This document shows positions 49,930-59,700 of a stretch of 64,000 nucleotides of DNA, one piece after another. The translations under genes were made by a program, and so were the position numbers. Under the pieces are notes generated by a model that saw nothing but the letters and a program-made list of their open reading frames with translations, was not told where the DNA came from and ran no database searches. The first letter of the stretch is position 1; each line of letters begins with the position of its first letter. The DNA comes from [Chlorobium] sp. 445 (GTDB lineage: Bacteria > Bacteroidota > Chlorobiia > Chlorobiales > Thermochlorobacteraceae): NCBI GenBank assembly GCA_002763895.1, contig NSLH01000006.1:42440-106439 (forward strand), read 5' to 3'.

Positions 49930-50163
49930 TCCGCACCAACGCTTGGGGTTGTGTCTTTGAAACAAAGAATCGTTGATTAAACGATTAGGGAGCTCATCTC
50001 TCGACGTTGAATGCAGGCCTCACCTATCCTCGCGATAGGATGCTGGTCACCGACCTTCGGTTTTAACCAGCGCAGTGGAAGCACGAGACGTGGAGGACGC
50101 ACCCACTATGCCGGTCTGGATTCTTTGGACCGAACACAGCCCGAAGATTCGTGCGGATTTTTT
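49930..50163 (+). ncRNA. structured non-coding RNA, probable 6S RNA (ssrS)
   Basis: The 367-base gap between zapA and rny contains a long hairpin-forming RNA. Ends TCCGCAC (49930-49936) and GTGCGGA (50151-50157) pair and are followed by T6. Inside, CTTGGGGTTGTGT pairs with ACACAGCCCGAAG, then CAAAGAATC with GATTCTTTG. The middle has a bubble, and the apical arm has hairpins CCTATC/GATAGG and GCTGGT/ACCAGC enclosing ACCGA/TCGGT. A closing stem, a central bubble and an apical arm, placed directly after zapA, are features of 6S RNA, which binds RNA polymerase. At about 230 bases it is longer than typical 6S RNA, so the name is inference. Confidence 0.6.
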
Positions 50164-50210
50164 ATTTCGATAATTCTGACTTTTGCTAATGCAACTCAAC
50201 ACTTTGCCAC

Positions 50211-51797
50211 ATGGAAAACGTAATTAATATCTCCATCAATTTTATTCTCCTTGCCTTGACAGCCGTAGTCTTTTTTGTTATTGGATTTTTTGTCAGTCGC
50301 TACTTTTTAGACCGTGTTGGGACCACACGCATTCTTGAAGCGGAAGAACGCGCGGCGCAAATCATTCAAGAAGCCCAGCGTGAAGCTCAAGCGCAAAAAG
50401 ATGCCAAAATGGAAGAAGTCAATGAAGAGTGGAGACGCAAGAAGCGCGAGTTTGAGCAAGAAGTGAATATCAAAAACAATAAGTTTGCGCAAGCCCAAAA
50501 GCAAGCGAAAGCTAAAGAAGACGCTTTGAACCGCCGCGCTGAACAACTTCAAAAGCGTGAGAAAGCGCTCGAGGAGCAGCAGAAAGAACTTCAACAAAAA
50601 ATGCAGTTTGTCGAGCAGCGCAGCGCAGAACTTCAACACCTTATCGCTGAGCAAAACTTACGGCTCGAAAACCTTAGCGGCTTAAATGCTGAAGATGCCA
50701 AAGCCATGCTCATGGATAATCTTATTGCGAAAGCAAGAGAAGATGCCGCGGCAACCCTCAAAGCAATTCATGAGGAAACTTTAGCCAATGCCGAGAAAAT
50801 CGCTGAAAATATTGTTCTCTCTGCTATTGAGCGCACTGCTCCCACACTGGCTATTGAGAACACAATCTCTGCTGTCCATCTCCAAAGTGATGAGCTTAAA
50901 GGTCGTATCATCGGGCGTGAAGGACGCAACATCAAAGCCTTTGAAAATGTGACAGGCGCAGAAATTATTGTCGATGATACTCCTGAAGTCGTTATCATTT
51001 CCTGCTTTGACCCGATTCGGCGTGAGCTTGCTAAAATTACTCTTCAAAAACTTCTTGTCGATGGCATTATTCACCCCGGCACGATTGAAAAGGCATATCA
51101 AGCAGCTCAAAAGGAACTCGATGAGCTCATTATAAGTACAGGCGAAGACGCGATTGTTCAACTTGGGATTCCAAACTTCCACCCCGATATTGTTCGGCTC
51201 ATTGGCAAGATGAAGTTCCACACTAACTACGGGCAAAACTTGCTCAAACATTCGCTCGAAGTTGCCATGCTTGCAGGGTATATGGCAGCAGAACTTAAAC
51301 TCGATGTCAAACTTGCCAAACGTGCCGGAATTTTGCACGACCTTGGCAAAGTGCTTGATTCACAAGAAGAGCCACACGGACCTGCCGCCGCAGAGTTTTT
51401 GAAAAAGTACAAAGAGTTGCCCATTGTGCTGAATGCGATTGCAGCACATCACAGCGATGTTCCTAAAGAGCATCCTATTGCTGAATTGATTGATGTGGCT
51501 AATGTGATGTCAGGCTCACGCCCCGGCTCACGTGGCGCGATTACGCCTGACGGCTATATCAAACGTCTTGAAAGTCTGGAAGAAATTGCGCGCAGTTTCC
51601 CAGGCGTGGTGCGCAGTTATGCACTTCAAGCTGGACGAGAAATTCGCGTCATTGTCGAGGGCGAACGCGTTGACGATCAGCAAGCCCATGCTTTGGCGCA
51701 CGACATCGCTAACAAAATTATGACCTCTGTGCAGTACCCCGGTCAGATTAAAGTTACGGTCGTACGTGAGACACGTGCCGTCGCCTATGCTCGATAA
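50211..51797 (+). CDS. rny: ribonuclease Y
   Basis: A 528-residue membrane-anchored endoribonuclease that starts mRNA decay. It has an N-terminal membrane helix (about 8-30), a long Glu/Lys/Gln-rich coiled coil (about 45-170), a KH domain (about 215-275, KGRIIGREGRNIKAFE) and an HD domain with HSLEVAMLAG and AGILHDLGK. Length and order are standard. It follows the structured RNA and ends before the bidirectional terminator at 51886-51917. Confidence 0.96.
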   Translation: MENVINISINFILLALTAVVFFVIGFFVSRYFLDRVGTTRILEAEERAAQIIQEAQREAQAQKDAKMEEVNEEWRRKKREFEQEVNIKNNKFAQAQKQAKAKEDALNRRAEQLQKREKALEEQQKELQQKMQFVEQRSAELQHLIAEQNLRLENLSGLNAEDAKAMLMDNLIAKAREDAAATLKAIHEETLANAEKIAENIVLSAIERTAPTLAIENTISAVHLQSDELKGRIIGREGRNIKAFENVTGAEIIVDDTPEVVIISCFDPIRRELAKITLQKLLVDGIIHPGTIEKAYQAAQKELDELIISTGEDAIVQLGIPNFHPDIVRLIGKMKFHTNYGQNLLKHSLEVAMLAGYMAAELKLDVKLAKRAGILHDLGKVLDSQEEPHGPAAAEFLKKYKELPIVLNAIAAHHSDVPKEHPIAELIDVANVMSGSRPGSRGAITPDGYIKRLESLEEIARSFPGVVRSYALQAGREIRVIVEGERVDDQQAHALAHDIANKIMTSVQYPGQIKVTVVRETRAVAYAR

Positions 51798-51885
51798 CTT
51801 TGCTCACACTGCAAGCGTTTGCTTGTTAGGAAATCATGGTGTTGACCGAAGGCAAAATTTAGCGGCACTTGCGCGCTACCCAAAC

Positions 51886-51917
51886 AAAAAAGCACAAGGA
51901 TAACCCTTGTGCTTTTT
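51886..51917 (+). terminator. bidirectional terminator between rny and tatA
   Basis: AAAAAGCACAAGG and CCTTGTGCTTTTT are a perfect 13-bp inverted repeat with a 5-base loop. A runs on the left and T runs on the right allow termination from both sides: rny on the plus strand and tatA on the minus strand. Confidence 0.9.
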
Positions 51918-51994
51918 AACTGCCTTGAATCCACGGATTTTCTTGTCTGCCGCTCACTCTTGCTGCCCGTATGCTCTACGGTCTCTTATTGTAG

Positions 51995-52261
51995 CTACTT
52001 CTTTGAAGTATTGAGCAGTTCAGCCAGTTTTGCTTTTTCTTCGTCGCTCATCTGGCTGATCTTGTCTGCTAACTCTTTGTCTACGCTTTTTGGCATCTCT
52101 GCTACTTTGTTGATTTCTTCTTCTATGCCAGCTTGCGCACGCTTAAACTCATTGATTCCTTTGCCCAGTCCCCGTGCCAGTTCTGGCAATTTCTTTGCAC
52201 CGAAGAAAATGAGGATGATGAGCAAAATAAGAAGCAGCTCTTGTCCGCCAAGTCCAAACAT
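51995..52261 (-). CDS. tatA: twin-arginine translocase subunit TatA
   Basis: An 88-residue protein with the classical TatA plan: a single N-terminal membrane helix (GGQELLLILLIILIFFG), the FGAKKLPELARGLGKGI hinge and amphipathic helix, and an acidic/lysine-rich tail. TatA multimers form the pathway for folded proteins carrying twin-arginine signals. The tatC gene is not in the window. It lies 85 bases after the DksA-like gene on the same strand, with the bidirectional terminator downstream. Confidence 0.93.
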   Translation of the reverse strand: MFGLGGQELLLILLIILIFFGAKKLPELARGLGKGINEFKRAQAGIEEEINKVAEMPKSVDKELADKISQMSDEEKAKLAELLNTSKK

Positions 52262-52346
52262 GGTGTTCCTCTAAGTTTTCAGCTAAGTTGAAAGAAACCA
52301 TTCAATTTATACAAATTCGTCAGTTTTCCAATCTTTTTTTGAGTTT

Positions 52347-52934
52347 TCATTTACCACGATTTTTATACTCAATGCGCACAGCTGTATGCGGTACAGCTTC
52401 CAAGCGTTCTTTCGGAATCGGTAAGCCAGAGACTGCGCAGATGCCATAGGTACCATTTTTTATGCGCTCTAAGGCTTTATCGATATAACTCAGATAGCGT
52501 TCATCACGGGCGATAAACATAAAGTGCTGCTCCTTATCCATGGTCTCCGTGCCATGATCTGCCATGTGCATAGAGTAGCTTGAATTACTTTCTTCGTGAT
52601 TATTGTCTTCGCTGTAAGCATTGCGCATGATTTCCAAATCACGCAAGACCTCTGCACGTTTTTGGAGTAAAATCTCTTCGAAGTGCTTAAGCTCTTCAGG
52701 TGTCAGATAGGTTTTGGTCAGGCGTTGCTCTTGCACGCTTTCATTTGCATCCGTTTGACTTGATGTTTTCACCTCTTTCGGTTTCACTACTTTCGTAGGC
52801 GCCGCTTCGACAGCGCTTTTTTTCTCCACCGATTTTGCACCTGCAAGCTTGGTAGATTTTGCTGCGGCTCTAATTTTAGGCGACTTTGCCACAACTTTTT
52901 TTGCCTTTGCGCCTTTTTTATCCTTTGCTGCCAT
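52347..52934 (-). CDS. DksA/TraR-like protein with degenerate zinc finger and basic N-terminal tail
   Basis: A 195-residue protein. The C-terminal part (about 75-195) is DksA/TraR-like: a coiled-coil region (KHFEEILLQKRAEVLRDLE), then ALERIKNGTYGICAVSGLPIPKERLEAVP. Only one of the four zinc-ligand cysteines of classical DksA remains (C in GIC); the others are Ser or other residues, as in DksA variants that fold without zinc. DksA proteins bind the RNA polymerase secondary channel and adjust transcription under stress. The first 70 residues are Lys/Ala-rich, like histone H1 tails, and may bind nucleic acid. It lies 38 bases after ileS. Confidence 0.82.
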   Translation of the reverse strand: MAAKDKKGAKAKKVVAKSPKIRAAAKSTKLAGAKSVEKKSAVEAAPTKVVKPKEVKTSSQTDANESVQEQRLTKTYLTPEELKHFEEILLQKRAEVLRDLEIMRNAYSEDNNHEESNSSYSMHMADHGTETMDKEQHFMFIARDERYLSYIDKALERIKNGTYGICAVSGLPIPKERLEAVPHTAVRIEYKNRGK

Positions 52935-52972
52935 TGCTCTTACTACGAATTGAGGTTAATGAAATTAAGACG

Positions 52973-55900
52973 CTATTTTTTTTCAAGTTCAATCGTACAT
53001 CGTTCACCGTTAATCTCTTCTTCAAAACGCTTACCGCCATTGAGTGCGAAATCAATTTCTACCGCAAGTGTTTCATTTTGAATATAGGCTTTGTTATGCT
53101 CAATAGCTTTGTGCAATGCGGCAGAGGCTTCAACGCGTAAAATGATTCTATCGGTAATCTCCAAGCCACTTTCTTTTCGGCGTGCTTGAACCCGACTGAC
53201 AAATTCACGTGCGGCACCCTCATCAAGAAGTTCTTCTGTCAGTTCAGTATCCAAAGCGACCGTAAGCTTCTGCGATTCATCGGATGCTACGAGCCATCCT
53301 TCTAAATCTTCCGATAAAATCTCTACATCTTCTCGTTCTACCTTTACGTGCCGTCCAGCCACCTCGAGTTCACATGCACCAGATTTTTCCAATCTTGAAA
53401 TTTCCTGTGCCGACATCGCACGCACACGATTTGCGACCGCATTGACATCTTTACCAAATTTTTTGCCTAGTGTCTTGAAATTCGGCTTTGCTTTTTTACT
53501 CACAATACCCGACTCATCATCTACAAACTCAATTGTCTTGACATTGACTTCATCGCAAATGATGTCTTTTACTTTCTCAAGTTCGCGTCTTGTCTCACTT
53601 TCAAGTACAGGCAAGAGCATCCGTCGAAGCGGCTGACGCACCTTGATTTCGGCTTTTTTACGCAGCGAGAGTACCAGTGAGCAAATCGTTTGCGCTTTTT
53701 TCATCCGCTTCTCTAATGCTTTATCGATAGCGGCTTCTTCTACTTCAGGGAAGTAAGCCAGATGCACCGATTCGTAAGGCTCTTTCTGCGTTATGGTATT
53801 CAAATTGCGGTAAATCTCTTCAGCAATGAAGGGACAGAAGGGCGACACAAGTTTTGCTAATGTCACAAGACACTCATAGAGGGTTTGATAGGCGGCAAGT
53901 TTATCTGCGCCCATCTCTCCCTTCCAGAAGCGACGGCGTGAGCGACGGATATACCAATTTGAAAGATTATCTACTGCAAATTCCTCAATGAGCCGAGTGG
54001 CGCTGGTTGGATCATAATTTGCCAAGGCTTCATCGACACCTTTGATGAGCGTATTGAGTGCCGATAAAATCCACCGGTCCAGCTCGGTGCGTTCTGCGAC
54101 TGGTAAGCGCTCTTCTTTGTATTCGAAGCCATCAACATTAGCATAGAGCGCAAAGAACTTATAGCTTTCAATAAAACTACGGAAGAATTTTCGTTGCTCT
54201 TCGACAATTTCATCTTCGTCAAAGGCTTTCGGTAGCCACACTGGACTGGAATTTACCAAATACCAACGCAGCGAATCTGCCCCATATTTATTCATCACGA
54301 CAAAGGGGTCAACCACATTGCCCTTGGACTTGGACATTTTTTTGCTTGTGCTTGTCCAAAATATGCCCGTCCACAATTAGATTTTTAAAGGCGGGTTGGT
54401 CAAAAATCAGTGTTGCAATTGCATGCAGGGTGTAAAACCAGCCCCGCGTTTGGTCGACGGCTTCGCAGATGTAATCGGCTGGAAAGCTTTGTTCAAAGAG
54501 CTCGCGGTTCTCAAACGGATAATGATACTGTGCAAAGGGCATTGCGCCGGAGTCGAACCACACATCAATGAGTTCAGGGGTGCGCGTAAAGCGCTTGCCA
54601 TTTTTGATAAAGTAAATTCTATCGACAAATGGCTTGTGCAAATCAAGTTCGACTAAACCTTGGTCTAAGGCATCACCAAGTTTGTAGGTTTTGCCATCAA
54701 TGTCAATCAATCCTTCACGCAGCTCGGCAATGGAGCCAATGCAGAAGAGATTGCCGGAGGTATGGTCATCACCGATTTTGAAGTCTTCGGATACCCAAAT
54801 AGGCAGCGGTGTGCCCCAGAAGCGTTCGCGTGAGAGCGCCCAGTCTTTGTTTTCTTCAAGCCAATTGCCGAAGCGTCCTGTGCCAATTTCAGGTGGCTGC
54901 CAGTTGATAGTTTTATTGAGTTCGACCATGCGCTTTGCGACCGCTGTTGTGCGGATATACCACGACTCGCGCGCATAGTACATCACGGGCACATCGTAGC
55001 GCCACGAAAAAGGATAACTGTGTGTAATTGTTTCTTTGCGCAGCAGTTTGCCGCTTTGCTTGAGTTCCGCAATGATTTCAGGATCAGCATCTTTGAAAAA
55101 CTTCCCGCTATAGCGCGGCACCTCATCGGTGAATACCCCGTTGCGCGCAATGGGCTGATACATCGGCAAGCCATACTTCTTAGAAATTTCATAGTCATCG
55201 GCACCAAATGCTGGCGCACAATGCACAATGCCTGTACCATCCTCTGTAGAGACAAACTCGCCGAGTGTAACGAAAAACGCTTTTTCTTTCACTTTCAAAT
55301 GCGGCAAGAGCTGCTCATACTCTACAAACTCCAGGGCTTTACCTTTGAACTCTTCAAGAATTTCAATTGGTGCACCATCCGATGATTCCTGCAACACACT
55401 GAGCCGGGCTTTGGCAAGCACATAGATTTCATCTTTAACTTTCACGCGCACATAATCAATTTCTGGATGAACAGCCAGACTGATGTTTGAAATCAGTGTC
55501 CATGGCGTTGTCGTCCAAGCAAGTAAATACTCGTTCTCTGCACCTTTGCGCTTGAACTTCACATAGACACTTGGATCTTTGACTTCTCTATAACCCAGCG
55601 CTAATTCGTGCGAACTGAGCACGGTTTCCGACTTGGGGTCTTGTGGTACGATTTTGTAGTCCTTGTAAATTAGCCCTTTGTCAAAGATTTGTTTTAAGCC
55701 CCACCAGACCGATTCGATGTAGTTATTGTCGCATGTGATGTAAGCGTTTTCAAGATCACACCAATACGCCATTTGGTCGGTAAGCTTGCCCCACCCTTCC
55801 TTATTGTCCTGAATATGGAAATAGACCAAGCGCCGTGCTTCCTGATTAAACTCTGCAATACCGTACGACTCCACGGCGGCTTTACTTTTCAGACCTAATT

Positions 55901-56201
55901 TTTTTTCAACGGCAATTTCCACAGGCAAGCCGTGTGTATCCCAACCTGCTTTGCGTGGCACGCAGTAGCCTTTGAGCGTTTTGTAGCGACAAATCAGGTC
56001 TTTCGTTGTACGGCTTAGCACATGATGCACCCCTGGTTTGCCATTGACTGTGGGCGGTCCTTCGTAGAATGTAAATCTTGGTGCGTGTGCACGCGTGGAG
56101 ATACTTTTTTCAAAAATGCGATGTGCTTTCCAGAAGCCGAGAATATCGGTCTCAAGTGCGCTGTATGAAACGTCGGAGGGAAGTTCTTTGAACCTACGCA
56201 T
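52973..56201 (-). CDS. ileS: isoleucyl-tRNA synthetase (eukaryote-like type), with one frameshift
   Basis: About 1,076 residues when repaired, from ATG 56201 ([17 protein letters not shown]); the open frame extends 58 codons further 5' without family similarity. The HIGH-like motif is in [16 protein letters not shown], and the editing CP1 domain follows ([19 protein letters not shown]). The KMSKS loop is intact but split: at the T7 run 54337-54343 one fewer base gives [17 protein letters not shown]. The long C-terminal anticodon-binding part and lack of a short zinc finger fit the type 2 (IleS2) form that can resist mupirocin. It is followed by the DksA-like gene and tatA. Confidence 0.94.
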
Positions 56202-56331
56202 TACCGTAATTCTTGCTCTAAACTTACTTGGTGCTTTGTGGCTCTTTGCATGCGCAATTGCGCGGTTTATTGAAAGTTGCAAATATATTGGGTGAGCTTT
56301 AATAAACAAAGGGGAATTTTCCAAAAATCTT

Positions 56332-56365
56332 AAAAAAGTTGCCCCCGCTGCTTCAGCGAGGGCAA
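56332..56365 (-). terminator. rho-independent terminator after the CsmA-like gene
   Basis: On the minus strand TTGCCCTCGCTG and CAGCGGGGGCAA form a 12-bp stem (one G-T pair) with a 3-base loop AAG, followed by CTTTTTT. It lies 10 bases after the stop of the 66-residue gene and separates it from ileS. Confidence 0.9.
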
Positions 56366-56374
56366 TTTTGCACA

Positions 56375-56575
56375 CTACTTCTTATTGCCTCCCGTCAGTG
56401 AATCCACGGTGCGGTTGATGGCTTTGCTAAACGATTCAGCCAGCGTGGTTGCAGTCTTGTTGCCAGCTTCAAAAGTGCTTTCAACGACTTTCCATGCGTT
56501 GCTGGCGCCCATATCCGCCGCTCTGCCAATGCTGACTAATACCTGCGTGATGACACCTCCACGGACTTCGTCCAT
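56375..56575 (-). CDS. small protein resembling chlorosome baseplate protein CsmA
   Basis: A 66-residue protein from ATG 56575, chosen because AGGAGG lies 7 bases upstream. Compared from memory with Chlorobi Csm[14 protein letters not shown] and the following W, F and K line up without gaps to GGVFTDILAAAGR, W26, F and K. CsmA binds BChl a in the chlorosome baseplate through His25; the aligned residue here is Ala27, next to the conserved Trp28, so pigment binding would differ. The C-terminus ends NKK, not the CsmA glycine-rich tail. Strong ribosome site and terminator suggest high expression. The alternative is an unrelated small amphipathic protein. Confidence 0.5.
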   Translation of the reverse strand: MDEVRGGVITQVLVSIGRAADMGASNAWKVVESTFEAGNKTATTLAESFSKAINRTVDSLTGGNKK

Positions 56576-56710
56576 TTTTTTCCTCCAAAAGTTTATGTGT
56601 TGCAAGCAAAGTTTGTTTGCACTACTGTGTTTTTTACTACATTGAGCTTTAACGCAAAAAGGCTACTGAGAATTTCAATTTGCATTTAGAGATCGCTTTT
56701 CTGCTAGCGC

Positions 56711-59700
56711 TCACTTTAAAAGCAGCATCTTGTGTGCTTCTACAAAGCGCCCACGCGCTGAACTGGCTTCCAGACGATAAATGTAGAGTCCGCCGCTTAA
56801 GCCTTGTGCATCAAAACGCACTTCGTATCGCCCAACATCTCTGCGCCCTTCAGCAAGATCCGCGACTTTGCGACCTAATAAGTCATACACCGACAACTTC
56901 ACTTCACTTGGCTCAGGCACTTCGTAGGCAATCACCGTGCTCGAATTAAATGGATTCGGATAATTCTGCTCCAGACGAAACTCTCGACTCACGCGTGGTC
57001 CAATTACCTCTACTTGCAGCGCGTAGTCGTGTGTGGTACCGTCAAAGTCTACCGAGCGCAAGCGATAGACATACCGCTCGCCTTCTTGCACAGCAACATC
57101 GCGAAACTGATATTGCCGCCCGACAGGCAGTGTGCCCGCGCCACGCAGCGCCTCTACATCACGGTAGTGTGCAATTTCCTGACCGTTGCGCAGCAGCACA
57201 AATCCCGCATTGTCTCGCTCCGATGCCGTCTTCCAGCGCAACTCCACGCCTAAACCCGTCGCTCGTCCAACAAACTCCACAAGCTCCACCGGCAAGGGGT
57301 TATCCACCAAATTCTCCGTCCCCAACGCCGCATACCACGCTTGATTGCTCCCTATCGTCAGCGCCGGACTAATCACATCCGATGTTATCACCGTTGGCAA
57401 TGCACTCGTATTGACGCTCGAAGGTCCGCGCCCCGTCCATGGACTCGGCGTCGCTGTCGCCACCTTCAAGGTCGTGTTCGTCGCACTGTTCTGCACATCA
57501 TCATCTGCACGCACACGCATGTTTGTTATTTGCGTCACATCCACTGTAGCGTTACCTGTGTTCTGAAACGCATAATAGCGTAAGAACGATGCCGCTACCA
57601 GCGGCGATACCACACTACTTGTCACCTCAACATTAGCATCGCCTGTTACCAAGCGTCCGCGCATCGCTGTCGCACTTGCCGCATTGACTACAAGTTCAAT
57701 TTGTCGCTCCACACTCCCATCCCCAAGCGGGAACAGGTAAGTGTTTGTCCCCGACATTGCCCGCTCCAGATAGCCGTTGATATGTCCGCCCGCATAGTTC
57801 AGCGATGCCGGCGCCGTATTGAGCAGGCGCAAGGTATCATTGACATTTGGAATGTTGATCACAGCATCGATATCTAACAGATTGCCCACCACTACACTGC
57901 CCCCTGAAATGGTCTTGTCATTGCCTTTGACCACCAACTGATGATAACGCACATTCGGGACAAAGGCACTTGTGGCGTTGCGGGGCGTAATCGCTTGTGT
58001 CGTACTGTTGTTGTCATAAATGACCTGACCATTGTTATTGAGGCTCGTCAAATCCCAGTTAAAAATTGGTGGCGGTTCTTCGGAAAATGGTGCCGTGCGG
58101 CGAATAAAAACAGGAGCATTTGCTGCTAGTGGGTCAAGCAGTGTGCCTGTGCCTAAGCCATGCACATCACGAATGCGCAACACCCCAGTAGGCTGCATCT
58201 GAAACACCGCAAGACTGCTTGAGCCACCCGTACGCGTCGAGATCATCTCTGAGCCATCTTCGCAGATGAGCGTACCGCCCAGCTGTACCGACCGATTGTT
58301 CATACACACCAGTGCTGACCCATTGGGAATCGTTACCTGCGCACCAGATGGAATCTCCCACTGGCACAGCGCATTGGTCTCTCCTTTTGTGCCCAGCCAT
58401 ACCACAGACGGTATCGTTAGCGTTGCATTTGTTCCCACAAGACGAATTCTCGGGTCGCTCACGTATCCAAACCAGTCGCCAATAAAGCGACTTGCAGTGT
58501 TGCTCATTGTGAAGTTGCCACCTACTTGCAACACTTTGTTTGTAAGTGACCCTGTTCCGCCACTTCTCGCACTGCCAATCAGAAAGAGCTCTTGGGTAAA
58601 ATTGAAATTGCCTCCAACCGTGATGGTTGTTGCGCAACCGGGGTTTGCATCAATCCCGCCAATCACCACGCCTACACCGCTGTGTGCAGGCGTGGTAGAA
58701 CTGATGTCATTGTTGACATTAACCGTCACGGTCGTGTTCGCACGGTTGTTGACCACAATTCCCGTGTTGGTCGTAAAGCTGTAATACTGTGGCAGCGGCG
58801 GCGGATCAGCTGGCACACCTACAATGTCTGCAGTACTGGTTGCACTTCCAATCGTTACTGCATTGAATGTGTGCGTCAACGGCGCACTTCCCGTTGTTGG
58901 CGTCAGCACCAATATCCCACGCTGCACATCCAGCAAATTCGTCACCGTCAAGTTCCCTGTTACGATATCTGGCGCTCCCAAACTCGATGGGGGCGGACTT
59001 GGATTCGTTTCAGGGAAATTAATCACCATATTTCCTGCTGTATTATTAATCACCAGATTGTAGTAAGTCCCCGCATCTACATTCTGTGTGCTACTGCCAT
59101 TAAACTCCACCGTGCCATTTGAGACAATGCTCGTAAGTGCCCAGCCTTGTGGCACCGCATTACTTGGTGCTTGCTGACGCACAAACAGCGGTTGATTCGC
59201 TGCCGGAGCAAGGAATGTCCCATCGCCTAACCCCTGCGGGTCAGCGCAAGTCAGATACCCAGCCGCTCCCATTACAAAGTTGGACAGCCCTGTGGCACTC
59301 CCGGTCAGCGTTGCAATCAGTGCCGAGTTGTCTTGGCAACGCAAGGTACCATTTACAGTCAGCGAGTATGTGTTCATGCATGCTATCGCTGAACCTGTGC
59401 TGAGTGTAACATCTGCACCTGATGGCACTGACCAATTGCAACGCACATTGCCTTCATCGCCTACGCTGCCCCACCACACTTCCACAGGCACATTGACCGT
59501 GTTCGGGGTCAGACCGCCCAGGCTGACCGTCGGCACCGTTGTTGCCGTCGGATTGCGTGTTGCTACAAATCGGCTGCTTGTGCCCAGTGTTACATCGCCT
59601 CTTAAATTGAGCGTAAGGTTTGGATTGCCTGAGGTTTGCGCATTGCCAAAAAGCCGCACAAAACTTGAGCCGGCCGTCGTAAATGCGCCATTGATGGTCA

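Noticed and set aside
49930..50163. RNase P RNA or tmRNA for the structured RNA
   Set aside because: The conserved core of RNase P RNA and the tRNA-like ends of tmRNA are absent; the zapA context and fold fit 6S RNA better.
50011..50223. Open frame of 70 codons covering the zapA-rny gap
   Set aside because: It coincides with the strongly paired RNA and resembles no protein.
58266..59122. Several plus-strand frames of 150-176 codons inside the surface-protein genes
   Set aside because: They are opposite-strand shadows of the Thr/Asn-rich repeats, without start signals.
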